64,000 nt of DNA, from the NCBI GenBank assembly GCA_005778405.1, contig SXOA01000065.1, positions 19,257-83,256 on the forward strand, given 5' to 3'. The first letter of the stretch is position 1. Every line of letters begins with the position of its first letter. Made by a program: the position numbers and the translations under genes. This document shows positions 29,614 through 37,436 of the stretch, in pieces. The notes under the pieces were generated by a model. The model saw only the letters and a program-made list of their open reading frames with translations, had not been told where the DNA came from and ran no database searches. The stretch comes from Planctomycetaceae bacterium (GTDB lineage Bacteria; Planctomycetota; Planctomycetia; Pirellulales; Pirellulaceae).

Positions 29614-30510
29614 TTACCCCAAATCCTTCACCGCCTCGCTCAGTGCCAGAATCGTCTCCACATCCAGTTGCTCCGCTCGCACGTCCTCGGGGAACTGAAA
29701 TGCCGCCAGCAGCTCGTCGATGATCGGCTTTTCGACCCGGTCCTTGAGCATGACGATGAGGACGCCGCGGAGGAATTTGCGGCGGTGGAGGAAGAGGGAG
29801 CGGACGAAGTCGTGGAAGAAGGTCAGATCGGGGATGCGGGCTCGCTTCTCGGGGCTGGGGACGATGTGGACGATGGCGGAGTGGACCTTCGGCTTGGGCC
29901 AGAAGACTTGCGGGGGGAGAATGCGGACAATCTGGATGTCGCAGAGGGCCTGCATCCAGATGGAGAGGGCGCTGTAGTCCTTGGTGGAGGGGACCGCCAC
30001 CATCCGCTCGGCCAGCTCCTTCTGGATCGTGGCCGTCATCGAGAAAGGGACGACATCGCAGGTGAGCAGGTTCGAGAGAATCGGCGTGGCGATGTTGTAC
30101 GGCAGATTCGCCACCAGCTTGAAGCGGCGGGCGGGATCGATCTCCAGTTGTTCCTTAATAACCGCGATGACCTCGGGCTCCAGATGGTTCTTGGATTTGA
30201 GCGCGTCGACTTGCAGCATCAGGATATTGGAGTATTCGGCCAATTCCTCCGAGGCGAGGGCGTACATCCGCTCGTCGATCTCGACCGTCACCACCGCCGC
30301 CGCCTTTTCCGCCATCCGGGCCGTGAGCGAGCCCATCCCGGTGCCGACTTCCAGAATCACGTCCGTGGGCTGGATATCGGCCGCATTGAGCAGCAGGTCG
30401 AGCAGGTTCAGATCGATGAGAAAATTCTGCCCATGCCGCGCGTCGGGGCGGATTCCCGCCTCGCGGAAACGGGCGGTGAGGTAGGAGACGGTTTGGCGGG
30501 GAGAGGGCAT
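29614..30510 (-). CDS. rsmA: 16S rRNA dimethyladenosine transferase RsmA (KsgA)
   Basis: A 298-residue SAM-dependent methyltransferase. Motif X is HGQNFLIDLNLLD; motif I is LEVGTGMGSLTARMAEK; motif IV is LVANLPYNIATPILS (the NLPY active site for adenine N6); later QKELAERMVA and VFWPKPKVHSAIVHI are KsgA-specific. It dimethylates two adjacent adenines in helix 45 of 16S rRNA during late 30S assembly. Length is a little above the usual 270 because of an extra loop (residues about 110-135). The leader carries tandem GAATGACGAA-type repeats (30516-30557). Confidence 0.96.
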   Translation of the reverse strand: MPSPRQTVSYLTARFREAGIRPDARHGQNFLIDLNLLDLLLNAADIQPTDVILEVGTGMGSLTARMAEKAAAVVTVEIDERMYALASEELAEYSNILMLQVDALKSKNHLEPEVIAVIKEQLEIDPARRFKLVANLPYNIATPILSNLLTCDVVPFSMTATIQKELAERMVAVPSTKDYSALSIWMQALCDIQIVRILPPQVFWPKPKVHSAIVHIVPSPEKRARIPDLTFFHDFVRSLFLHRRKFLRGVLIVMLKDRVEKPIIDELLAAFQFPEDVRAEQLDVETILALSEAVKDLG

Positions 30511-30515
30511 GGGGG

Positions 30516-30557
30516 GAATGAAATCCGAATGACGAAATCCGAATGGCGAATGACGAA
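30516..30557. repeat. Tandem GAATG(A/G)CGAA repeats before rsmA
   Basis: GAATGAAATCCGAATGACGA, then AATCCGAATGGCGAATGACGA: a short AAT/CGA-rich unit repeated about four times in the 5' leader of rsmA. A related run (AATGACGAATTTCGAATGGC) is at 50898-50935, between two genes of the RDD operon. Confidence 0.5.
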
Positions 30558-30653
30558 GGTGGAATTGGCGGGGCTCAAGTCACAAGCACGCACGAGTCCT
30601 ATCATATCGCCTTGGGGTGCTCCTGGGCGGGCGATCCGATGGGGCTAAGGCCG

Positions 30654-31271
30654 TCACTTGTTCCCGCGCCGGAACTCCCCGGACCTCAGAAAAGCCGCGA
30701 CCTGCTCGGCCGTTTCCTTCCGCCAGACGAGTGAGGAGTGCATGCCGGGAAGGATGATGTGCTCCTTCTCGGATGACAGATGGGTGCGCGGCTCGGAAAC
30801 GAGAAAATCGTGGCGGGCCGCGATGATGCCGATTTCCAAGTCGGCGGGCGGAGGAAGCGAGGCGACGAAACTCTGAGCTTCATCCGAGAGTTGAGCGAGC
30901 GGCGGGAAAATGCGGCCCAATATCGGCGAAAACCAACGAGCCATGTGCGAGCCGCTATTCGGCGGCGCGAGCATCACCATCCGGCCCATCTTCTTGGGCA
31001 TCACCGAAGTAAGCGCAAAGCGAGCAATGATCCCACCCATGCTATGCGTTACCAGGTGAATCCTTTCGATAGTCGGATCGTCATCGAGCCTTCGCAATTG
31101 ATCGGCCATATGGCGGCCGTGGAACTCAATTCTCGACCATAGGCTAGAGTACCCCCAATTCATGACTTGCCCAAATTGGCCTTGCAGTCGGCTGGCGAGC
31201 GGCGACATCATCAGCCAGTGCGCCCCCAGGCCGTGAATGAGAATCAGGGCGTGGGAGGATGGGGCGGACAT
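30654..31271 (-). CDS. Alpha/beta hydrolase, lipase/esterase-like
   Basis: A 205-residue protein begun at 31271 (MSAPSSHALILIHGLGAHWL); the frame from 31292 overlaps the aminotransferase stop. The oxyanion-hole motif LIHGLG opens the fold, the nucleophile elbow is VTHSMGGIIARFAL (Ser in HSMGG), the acid is probably in AARHDFLVS, and the His is in LPGMHSSLVW. This matches triacylglycerol lipase / DUF676-type hydrolases. No signal peptide, so probably cytoplasmic. It begins four bases after the aminotransferase stop and is likely cotranscribed with it. Substrate unknown. Confidence 0.85.
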   Translation of the reverse strand: MSAPSSHALILIHGLGAHWLMMSPLASRLQGQFGQVMNWGYSSLWSRIEFHGRHMADQLRRLDDDPTIERIHLVTHSMGGIIARFALTSVMPKKMGRMVMLAPPNSGSHMARWFSPILGRIFPPLAQLSDEAQSFVASLPPPADLEIGIIAARHDFLVSEPRTHLSSEKEHIILPGMHSSLVWRKETAEQVAAFLRSGEFRRGNK

Positions 31272-31275
31272 GTGG

Positions 31276-32469
31276 CTACAGCACGGCAGCAAGGGCGTCG
31301 CAGAGGGCCTGCATGTTATTCGCCGTCATGCCGGCAACATTGATCCGGCCCCCGTTGCCGACGACATAAACCGCGTGCTTGGTCCGAAGTTCATCGACCT
31401 GCACGTTCGAAAGCCCCGAAAAGCTGAACATCCCCCGCTGCCGCACGATGAAGGAAAAATCGTGCTTGGGGGCTTTGGCCTTCATCGTCTCCACGAAGAG
31501 CTTGCGCATTTGATGGATGCGGGAACGCATCGCGGTGACTTCGGCGTCCCACTGCTGGCGGAGTTTCGGATCGCTAAGAACGGCGGCTACCAGCGCACCG
31601 CCGTGGATTGGCGGGTTGGAGTAGTTGGTGCGGATGCCCACTCGCACCTGGGTGAGCGCTTGCTGCGCTGAATCCGCGGATTCAGCGACGAGAGTCAGTG
31701 CGCCAACTCGCTCACCATACAGTCCAAAGTTTTTTGAGAACGAGCTGCACACAAGCAACTCGGGATTTAGCTTCGCCAACTCGCGGAGGCCGGCAGCGTC
31801 TTCAGCTAGACCGTCGCCAAATCCTTGATAGGCGAAGTCGACGAGCGGTAGCAGCTTTCGCTCGGCCATGACCTTGGCGATTTCCTGCCACTGCTGGGGT
31901 GTCGGGTCGATGCCGGTCGGATTATGGCAGCAGGCGTGTAGCAGCACGATATCACCAGCCGGAATCAGCTTCAGCGCGCCGAGCATCGCGGGGAAATCGA
32001 GCCCTTGCCCGGCAGCGTCAATGTAGGCATAGGTCTCCACTTTCTGACCCGCCGCGGTGAAGATGGCCGGATGATTGGCCCAGGTCGGCTTGCTCACCCA
32101 GACTTTGGCAGTGGGGAAGTGCTTCCGCAAAAGGTCTGCCGCCACCCGCAGCGCTCCAGTCCCACCCGGAGTTTGCGCCGTGATCGCCCGCCCACCCGTC
32201 AGAATCTCATGCCCGGCACCAAAGAGCAGTTCCTGTACGCGAGAACCGTAGTCGGCCAAGCCTTCGATGGAGAGATACCCCTTGCTCTTCTCCTTCTCCA
32301 AGAGCTGCCGCTCCGCGTCCTTGACGCTGGCCAGAATGGGCGTCTCCCCCCGTTCGTCCTTATAGACCCCGACGCTGAGGTTGATTTTCTTGGGATTCGG
32401 GTCTTTCTTGAAGGCTTCACCCAGGCCGAGGATGGCATCCGGGGGGGCCAGCGGCAGAGCGTCGAACAT
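31276..32469 (-). CDS. Aspartate/aromatic aminotransferase (class I)
   Basis: A 397-residue PLP enzyme of the AspC/TyrB type. Features: INLSVGVYKDERGETPIL near the N-terminus, QTPGGTGALRVAADLL, LLHACCHNPTGIDPT, and the PLP-lysine motif CSSFSKNFGLYGERVGALTL. The C-terminal RINVAGMTANNMQALCDALA is standard. The reaction exchanges the amino group between aspartate or aromatic amino acids and 2-oxoglutarate. It is divergent from the inositol phosphate synthase gene and followed after four bases by a hydrolase gene. Whether aspartate or tyrosine is preferred cannot be told here. Confidence 0.94.
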   Translation of the reverse strand: MFDALPLAPPDAILGLGEAFKKDPNPKKINLSVGVYKDERGETPILASVKDAERQLLEKEKSKGYLSIEGLADYGSRVQELLFGAGHEILTGGRAITAQTPGGTGALRVAADLLRKHFPTAKVWVSKPTWANHPAIFTAAGQKVETYAYIDAAGQGLDFPAMLGALKLIPAGDIVLLHACCHNPTGIDPTPQQWQEIAKVMAERKLLPLVDFAYQGFGDGLAEDAAGLRELAKLNPELLVCSSFSKNFGLYGERVGALTLVAESADSAQQALTQVRVGIRTNYSNPPIHGGALVAAVLSDPKLRQQWDAEVTAMRSRIHQMRKLFVETMKAKAPKHDFSFIVRQRGMFSFSGLSNVQVDELRTKHAVYVVGNGGRINVAGMTANNMQALCDALAAVL

Positions 32470-32595
32470 TGCGTTGCAAAGGGTAGGGGCGTACGTCGCG
32501 GCTGGACATCCAGCGGAAAGAGAATTATCCTAGCCTCACAGCTTTTATGCCGTAAGGCCCCGCCAGTTTGCCCCTCCCTCTGACGAATATCTCTT

Positions 32596-33804
32596 ATGGC
32601 CCGGCGTAAAATCGGTCTCTGGATCATCGGCGCAAAAGGGGGGGTGGCCACGAGCGTCACGGTGGGCCTGGTTGCTCTCCGCAAAGGGCTCGCCGGCAAC
32701 TTCGGCCTCGTCACGCAGCTACCTCTTTTTGCCAACCTGGATCTGGCCCAGTGGCCCGACTTCGTCCTCGGCGGCCACGAAATCCGTCAGACAACGCTCC
32801 ACGACGCGGCGATGCTCCTGGCGAGCAACAACCACGCCCTCGACTCCGACCTGATCGCCAAGTGCAAGCCGGACCTCGACAGAATCGACAAGAACACCCG
32901 CGACGGCACGTTGTTCAACGTCGGCCATAGGATTGAAGAATTCGCCACGGGCGATTTGATCAAGCGAGCCGGCAAAGAGTCCCCTCGAGCGGCGATCGAG
33001 CGAATCCAGACTGACCTGAAGGAGTTCGTGAAGGACAACAAACTCGACCAGCTCATCGTCGTCAATCTCGCCTCCACGGAGCCGCCTGTGGACGAAGCGG
33101 CTATCCCCACAAAGTGGAAAGACCTCGCCAGGCTTCTCGATAAGCCCAAAAAGTGCAGTCTCGGCGCGAGTAGCTTGTACGCCATCGCAACTCTTGAACT
33201 CGGCTACCCCTTCATCAACTTCACGCCGTCGCTAGGCAGCGCCCCAGCCGCCATCTGCGAGCTGGCCATCGAGAAGGATACCTGCCACATGGGGCACGAC
33301 GGCAAAACGGGGGAGACGCTGATGAAGAGCGTCCTGGCCCCGATGTTTGCCGCCCGCAACTTGCAAGTGATGAGCTGGGTCGGCCACAACATCTTTGGCA
33401 ACATGGACGGCAAGGTGCTGGACGACCCAGCCAACAAAAAGACCAAGGTCCGGAGCAAGGACCGGCTACTCCATCAAATCCTCGGCTACTCGCCTCAAAC
33501 GCTGGTCACCATCGAGTACATCGAGAGCCTCGGCGACTGGAAAACCGCCTGGGACCACATCCACTTCCGCGGCTTCCTCGGCACGCCAATGACCCTGCAG
33601 TTCACCTGGCAAGGCTGCGACTCCCTCCTCGCCGCCCCGCTCGTCATCGACCTCGTCCGCCTCACCGAATGCGCCCACCGCCAAGGCGAACGGGGCCTCC
33701 TCACCTTCCTTGCCAGCTTCTTCAAAAGCCCTCTCGGCATCAGCGAGAACGACTTCGTGAGACAGTTCCAAATGCTGGAGGCGTGGGTGAAGAAGGTGAG
33801 TTGA
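32596..33804 (+). CDS. ino1: Inositol-3-phosphate synthase
   Basis: A 402-residue NAD-dependent synthase. The Rossmann motif is IGLWIIGAKGGVATSVTVGL; LIVVNLASTEPPVD, INFTPSLGSAPAAI and GHDGKTGETLMKSVLAPMF are the family's substrate and Lys-containing catalytic blocks; SWVGHNIFGNMDGKVLDDP follows. It converts glucose-6-phosphate to myo-inositol-3-phosphate, a precursor of inositol lipids and osmolytes. This form is shorter than the eukaryotic enzyme (about 530) and matches bacterial ones. It is divergently transcribed from the aminotransferase gene over a 126-base spacer. Confidence 0.95.
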   Translation: MARRKIGLWIIGAKGGVATSVTVGLVALRKGLAGNFGLVTQLPLFANLDLAQWPDFVLGGHEIRQTTLHDAAMLLASNNHALDSDLIAKCKPDLDRIDKNTRDGTLFNVGHRIEEFATGDLIKRAGKESPRAAIERIQTDLKEFVKDNKLDQLIVVNLASTEPPVDEAAIPTKWKDLARLLDKPKKCSLGASSLYAIATLELGYPFINFTPSLGSAPAAICELAIEKDTCHMGHDGKTGETLMKSVLAPMFAARNLQVMSWVGHNIFGNMDGKVLDDPANKKTKVRSKDRLLHQILGYSPQTLVTIEYIESLGDWKTAWDHIHFRGFLGTPMTLQFTWQGCDSLLAAPLVIDLVRLTECAHRQGERGLLTFLASFFKSPLGISENDFVRQFQMLEAWVKKVS

Positions 33805-33894
33805 GAAATGGCCGCGACCGATGTTGCGACAGACGTTGAGGCTCGGCGGCTGGAACAGGAGGGTTATTAGCCGGTACTCAAACATTCCCGTTGA

Positions 33895-34092
33895 CGTCTG
33901 TTCATGCGGCGGGGAAACTTGACCGACCAGCAGACGGTCAAACTGTCGGAACTCCTGAAGTACAACTTGCCGTCGGTCCGCGGCTACCTGCTGCGAGAAG
34001 ACTTTCAGCGGTTCTGGGAGTATCGCTCCCCAGCCTGGGCCAAGAAGTTCCTGGAAGAGTGGTGCCGCCGCGCCTTGGGTTGGCAGAGCTAG
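33895..34092 (+). pseudogene. ISL3-family transposase fragment
   Basis: An open stretch of about 65 residues: RLFMRRGNLTDQQTVKLSEL, then KYNLPSVRGYLLREDFQRFW, then AWAKKFLEEWCRRAL. This closely resembles the central part of ISL3-type DDE transposases, including the conserved KEDFQ-like segment before the last catalytic region. A TGA stop directly precedes it and a TAG follows after GWQS; the N- and C-terminal catalytic parts are missing. No terminal inverted repeats were seen. It is a relic of an insertion sequence. Confidence 0.75.
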
Positions 34093-34178
34093 GAGGTCTG
34101 TCAACCTGGCAGGAGGCGATGGCGTCAAGAGTGAAAAGAGTGTGAGGCTGCTCTAATTGATTCTCTTGGCATTGGGAT

Positions 34179-34442
34179 TCACCAATACTGCCCAAGAATC
34201 CAAATCGCGAACACTGCCAGGCAGAGCAGCACGCCCACAATGATGAGCCAGGAGTGACGCCGCGGCTGGGAATCGCCCGCTTCCTCCGAAGCGTCCAGCC
34301 AGTTGCCACAGTGGGGGCATTGCTCGGACTGCTCGTAGATGGTTTCGCCGCAATGGGGGCAGTCGTCGACGTCGTCGTTGCCGCAAAGTTCTTCTTCGCC
34401 GTCGTCATCGGACCGCCAGTCTGATTTCCACTCCTGGGGCAT
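34179..34442 (-). CDS. Zinc-ribbon membrane protein
   Basis: An 87-residue protein. DDCPHCGETIYEQSEQCPHC has two CPHC knuckles forming one zinc ribbon, preceded by an acidic N-terminus. A single membrane segment lies at residues about 64-84 (WLIIVGVLLCLAVFAIWILG). It starts two bases after the apbE stop, so it is translated from the same transcript. Function unknown; the ribbon probably faces the cytoplasm. Confidence 0.8.
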   Translation of the reverse strand: MPQEWKSDWRSDDDGEEELCGNDDVDDCPHCGETIYEQSEQCPHCGNWLDASEEAGDSQPRRHSWLIIVGVLLCLAVFAIWILGQYW

Positions 34443-34444
34443 GG

Positions 34445-35437
34445 CTACTTCGCCTCAAATCCGGCGAAGCGGCTGGAGGCGTACGACTTGGGACTGCCGC
34501 TCTCGTCGACAATCATCAGGGCCGCGGCTCCGGGGGTGTCTTCGACGAGCTTCAGGCCTTTCTCAGGCCCGAGGATGCTGACGGCGGAGGCGATGCTATC
34601 GGCGTCGATGCCGCTTCTGGCGATGACGCTGACGCTACTGCGGCCGGAGATGCCGTAGCCGGTGCGAGGGTCGATGATGTGGGAGTAGCGTTTGCCGTCC
34701 ACGTTGAGGTGCTGGCGGGAATCGCCGGAAGTGGAGACGGCGGCATTCTTGAGCCAGATGAACCGCTCCGGCGGCTGGTCGGGATCGAGCGGCGCAAGGC
34801 CGACTTTCCACCCTTTTTCCCCCGGCGGCGGATCCCCCGCGAAAATGTCGCCACTGGCGCGGACGAGAGCCTGCGCAATACCCAGCTTGCGGATGGTCAG
34901 CAGCGCCTCCTCGGCCGCAAAACCCTTGGCGATGCCTCCGGCATCCAGCCGCATGTTGGGCTTCAGGAGCTTTGCCCTATGCAGTTTCTCGTCGAGTTCC
35001 AGATGCTTATAGCCAACAGACTCCAGAGCCGTATCAATTTGTTCCTTCGCCGGCAGCTCCTTTTGGCGGCGAGCCCTGCGCCATAACTTCGTGAGCGGGC
35101 CAATTGTTATATCGAATCTCCCCTCACTCCTCGCCGAGAGCTGTTGCGACGTGAACAACACAGCCCATAAATCGTCGCTGACCTTCACGGGCTCTTGCGA
35201 CGGAGAACCACTGGAAAGCCGGCTGAGCTCGCTTTCGGGGTCATAATCGCTGAGGCACTTGTCGAGCGCGGCAACTCTCGCGAAAGCTACTGTTATCGCC
35301 ATTTGCGCGGCCTCTTCGCTGGGGGCGTAAAGGACGACCTCGAACTCCACCCCCATGTGGACGCCGCGCTGGGAGTAGCGCGCGAGCGTGTCATCGGCGG
35401 CAAAAGTCAAAGCACTGACCAGAAGAGAAGCGAGCAT
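34445..35437 (-). CDS. apbE: FAD:protein FMN transferase (ApbE)
   Basis: A 330-residue protein with a short signal peptide (MLASLLVSALTFA). ApbE motifs: MGVEFEVVLYA, LDKCLSDYDPESELSRLS, MRLDAGGIAKGFAAEEAL, ALVRASGDIFAGDPPPG and the Mg/FAD site YSHIIDPRTGYGISGRSSVS, followed by DADSIASAVSILGPEKG. It transfers FMN from FAD to a Thr of redox proteins such as NqrB/NqrC or RnfG/RnfD-type subunits. No such target is encoded in this window. It forms a two-gene unit with the zinc-ribbon protein. Confidence 0.94.
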   Translation of the reverse strand: MLASLLVSALTFAADDTLARYSQRGVHMGVEFEVVLYAPSEEAAQMAITVAFARVAALDKCLSDYDPESELSRLSSGSPSQEPVKVSDDLWAVLFTSQQLSARSEGRFDITIGPLTKLWRRARRQKELPAKEQIDTALESVGYKHLELDEKLHRAKLLKPNMRLDAGGIAKGFAAEEALLTIRKLGIAQALVRASGDIFAGDPPPGEKGWKVGLAPLDPDQPPERFIWLKNAAVSTSGDSRQHLNVDGKRYSHIIDPRTGYGISGRSSVSVIARSGIDADSIASAVSILGPEKGLKLVEDTPGAAALMIVDESGSPKSYASSRFAGFEAK

Positions 35438-35536
35438 AAAGTGGGCCGTCTCTCCGAGACGTGCCAGGTGAGGAGGTTTTCACGGGCGAAGCGCATTTTC
35501 GCGAAAAGTCTGTCGCGAGTTGCGAAACTCACTTCC

Positions 35537-35557
35537 GGCCGTCGTGGAAAGACGGCC
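35537..35557 (-). terminator. Hairpin at the end of the anti-sigma gene
   Basis: GGCCGTC (35537-35543) and GACGGCC (35551-35557) flank a 7-base loop (GTGGAAA). On the minus strand it follows directly on the stop codon at 35557-35559. It reads as GTAGGCCGTCTTTCCACGAC, a form reminiscent of other short palindromes in this window. Confidence 0.5.
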
Positions 35558-36576
35558 TACTTTGCCGGCCCTTCGCCATAGGGGAGCGGGCGGGCTTCGC
35601 TGGGGCCGAGGGCGGAATCGTTCGAATCGAGACCGGCACCGGTGTAACCCTCGCGATTGTGGAAAGGGTCGTCGCCCACTTGGATGCTGCGGCCTTGATG
35701 CTTGGGCAAATAGCGGATGTGTCCGTCCTCAAACAGCACATTCAACCCCTTGCCATCATGGGGTGGGCTGGTCAAATCGCCCGGAGCGTCGGCCACCAAA
35801 GCGAAATCCTCTCGAGCCCCCATCGTGCTCGCCACCAGGTGGCCGTCACTCATATAGCCCATGTTGAAGGCAGATGTTCCCCCAATTCGCTGCTGGTAGA
35901 TTCGCAGATTGGAACCCGTTGCATCCCGCAAGTCTTCCACAGTGGGAAAGTCCGGTCGCTCGCCGCAGTCCAGCCGCTCCGCGGAAGGACAAATCAGGTT
36001 TTGGACGTCAGGGAGGAATCCCGCGTTGCGGACCGTAAACGGCACATTGCCGGCGACGGAAAAATTGCCTCTCTCGGGAATCCGGGGGTAGGTGCGGTTG
36101 GGCTGTAACTGGGCGTATTCCCACAGGGCCGTGCCGGTCTGCACCAGGCGATACTGGCACGTGGCCCGCTGCGCCTGCATCCGCATGTTGTTGATTGAAG
36201 GGAAGAGAAGCGCGCCGAAAGTCAGCAGGACGGAGCACGCCACCAGCATATCGGTGAAAGAATAGTTGCGGCCAAAATTTCCCTGCGCGGGACCAGCCGG
36301 CGAGAGCCGCACGGGCGAGGCCAGCGCGGCATTGGCCACAGTGGCGGCGTCGCCGTGGGCGGCAATGAAGTCGCAAGTGCGATCCGCCAGCCCGCGCGGC
36401 GGCTCAAACTCCTCGGGCTCTTCATCCATTCCCAGGCGGGATAGCAGCTCTTGATAGCGCGCCATCTCCACACGCAGGGCGGGATTTTTATCGAGCTCTG
36501 CTTCCAATTGCCGGCTTTCGGCAGCGTCGAGCGCGCCGAGCAGGTATCCGAGCAGTTGTTCGCGGCGGAATATCAT
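35557..36576 (-). CDS. Anti-sigma-like N-terminus fused to a membrane segment and DUF1559-like domain
   Basis: A 339-residue protein 12 bases after the sigma factor gene. Residues 1-60 (MIFRREQLLGYLLGALDAAE, LEAELDKNPALRVEMARYQE) have the helical pattern of anti-sigma (zf-HC2-like) domains but no zinc Cys/His set. A membrane helix lies at about 108-128 (SFTDMLVACSVLLTFGALLF), followed by INNMRMQAQRATCQYRLVQT, the prepilin-like helix of DUF1559 proteins. Near the C-terminus DGKGLNVLFEDGHIRYLP is the H-x-DG motif of that family. So a cytoplasmic sigma-binding domain appears joined to an extracytoplasmic pilin-like sensor. Regulation of the neighbouring sigma factor is inference. Confidence 0.78.
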   Translation of the reverse strand: MIFRREQLLGYLLGALDAAESRQLEAELDKNPALRVEMARYQELLSRLGMDEEPEEFEPPRGLADRTCDFIAAHGDAATVANAALASPVRLSPAGPAQGNFGRNYSFTDMLVACSVLLTFGALLFPSINNMRMQAQRATCQYRLVQTGTALWEYAQLQPNRTYPRIPERGNFSVAGNVPFTVRNAGFLPDVQNLICPSAERLDCGERPDFPTVEDLRDATGSNLRIYQQRIGGTSAFNMGYMSDGHLVASTMGAREDFALVADAPGDLTSPPHDGKGLNVLFEDGHIRYLPKHQGRSIQVGDDPFHNREGYTGAGLDSNDSALGPSEARPLPYGEGPAK

Positions 36577-36588
36577 GTTTGCCTGATT

Positions 36589-37233
36589 TTATTTTGTCTC
36601 AGGGTAGGCCAGGTTCCAGGCTTCGGTCAGCTTCGCCACGGCGGCGTGCAGGCGGCTCTTCACGGTCCCCACGGGGATTTCCAGCGCGTCAGCCGCTTCG
36701 CGATATTTCATCTCCTGGAAGTACACCAGTTGGACAACGTCTCGCAATCCTGCCGGCAGCTCCTTGACGGCGGCCGCCAGCCAGTCGCGCCGTTCATCCG
36801 CGCTGACTTGCAGCGTGGGGGAAGGCTCCTGGCTGACGAGCAAATCCATCAACTTCCCAACCTCCTCACCTTCGCTGCCGCTGGAGCGATCCAGGCTGAC
36901 CATGCGGTGACGGCGATTCCGCCGCTGCGCGTCGATAGCCTGGTGGGTCGCAATCGTATAAAGCCAGGGACGCACGGAGCGCCCTTCCTCATACTGCTGG
37001 CATTTCAGGTGGACTTGCAGGAACGCGGCTTGGAAAGCGTCTTCCGCCATCTCCGCGTTCCCCAGGAAACGCCGCAGGTAGTTGAACAGTTCCCGCTCAT
37101 AGCGGTGAACGAGTTCCGAAAAAAGGTCGCGGTTGCCGGTCTCCCGGTAAGTGAGCAACAGTTCTTCATCACTCAGCCCCGCGGCCTTGTGGAGGGGCTG
37201 CTGGGCGATCTGCGGCAAGGTGGTGGTTTTCAT
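36589..37233 (-). CDS. ECF-type RNA polymerase sigma factor
   Basis: A 214-residue protein begun at 37233 (MKTTTLPQIAQQPLHKAAGL); the frame from 37368 adds 45 residues without family match. Region 2: LFSELVHRYERELFNYLRRF, AEDAFQAAFLQVH (core binding, -10 recognition), RPWLYTIATHQAIDAQRR. Region 4: LRDVVQLVYFQEMKYREAAD, IPVGTVKSRLHAAVAKL (helix-turn-helix for the -35 box). It directs RNA polymerase to stress or envelope genes; target promoter unknown. It is immediately followed by the anti-sigma-like fusion, the usual sigma/anti-sigma arrangement. Confidence 0.93.
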   Translation of the reverse strand: MKTTTLPQIAQQPLHKAAGLSDEELLLTYRETGNRDLFSELVHRYERELFNYLRRFLGNAEMAEDAFQAAFLQVHLKCQQYEEGRSVRPWLYTIATHQAIDAQRRNRRHRMVSLDRSSGSEGEEVGKLMDLLVSQEPSPTLQVSADERRDWLAAAVKELPAGLRDVVQLVYFQEMKYREAADALEIPVGTVKSRLHAAVAKLTEAWNLAYPETK

Positions 37234-37436
37234 GATTTGATACGAAGCGAATGGAGGAGTGTTCGCGAATCGTTCCGCCATCCAGTGGCGGCCGCCTGAA
37301 AAAGGGACTTCGCGAACGCGAACCTCCGGCACGATCATTGTAGCCGGAACTTGAGAGAAAAGCTGCAAGTGAGGTCAATTGTTTGACAGCCGAGAATCGG
37401 CGTCTTACACTCACGGCACCCTCAAAAGCAAAGCCC

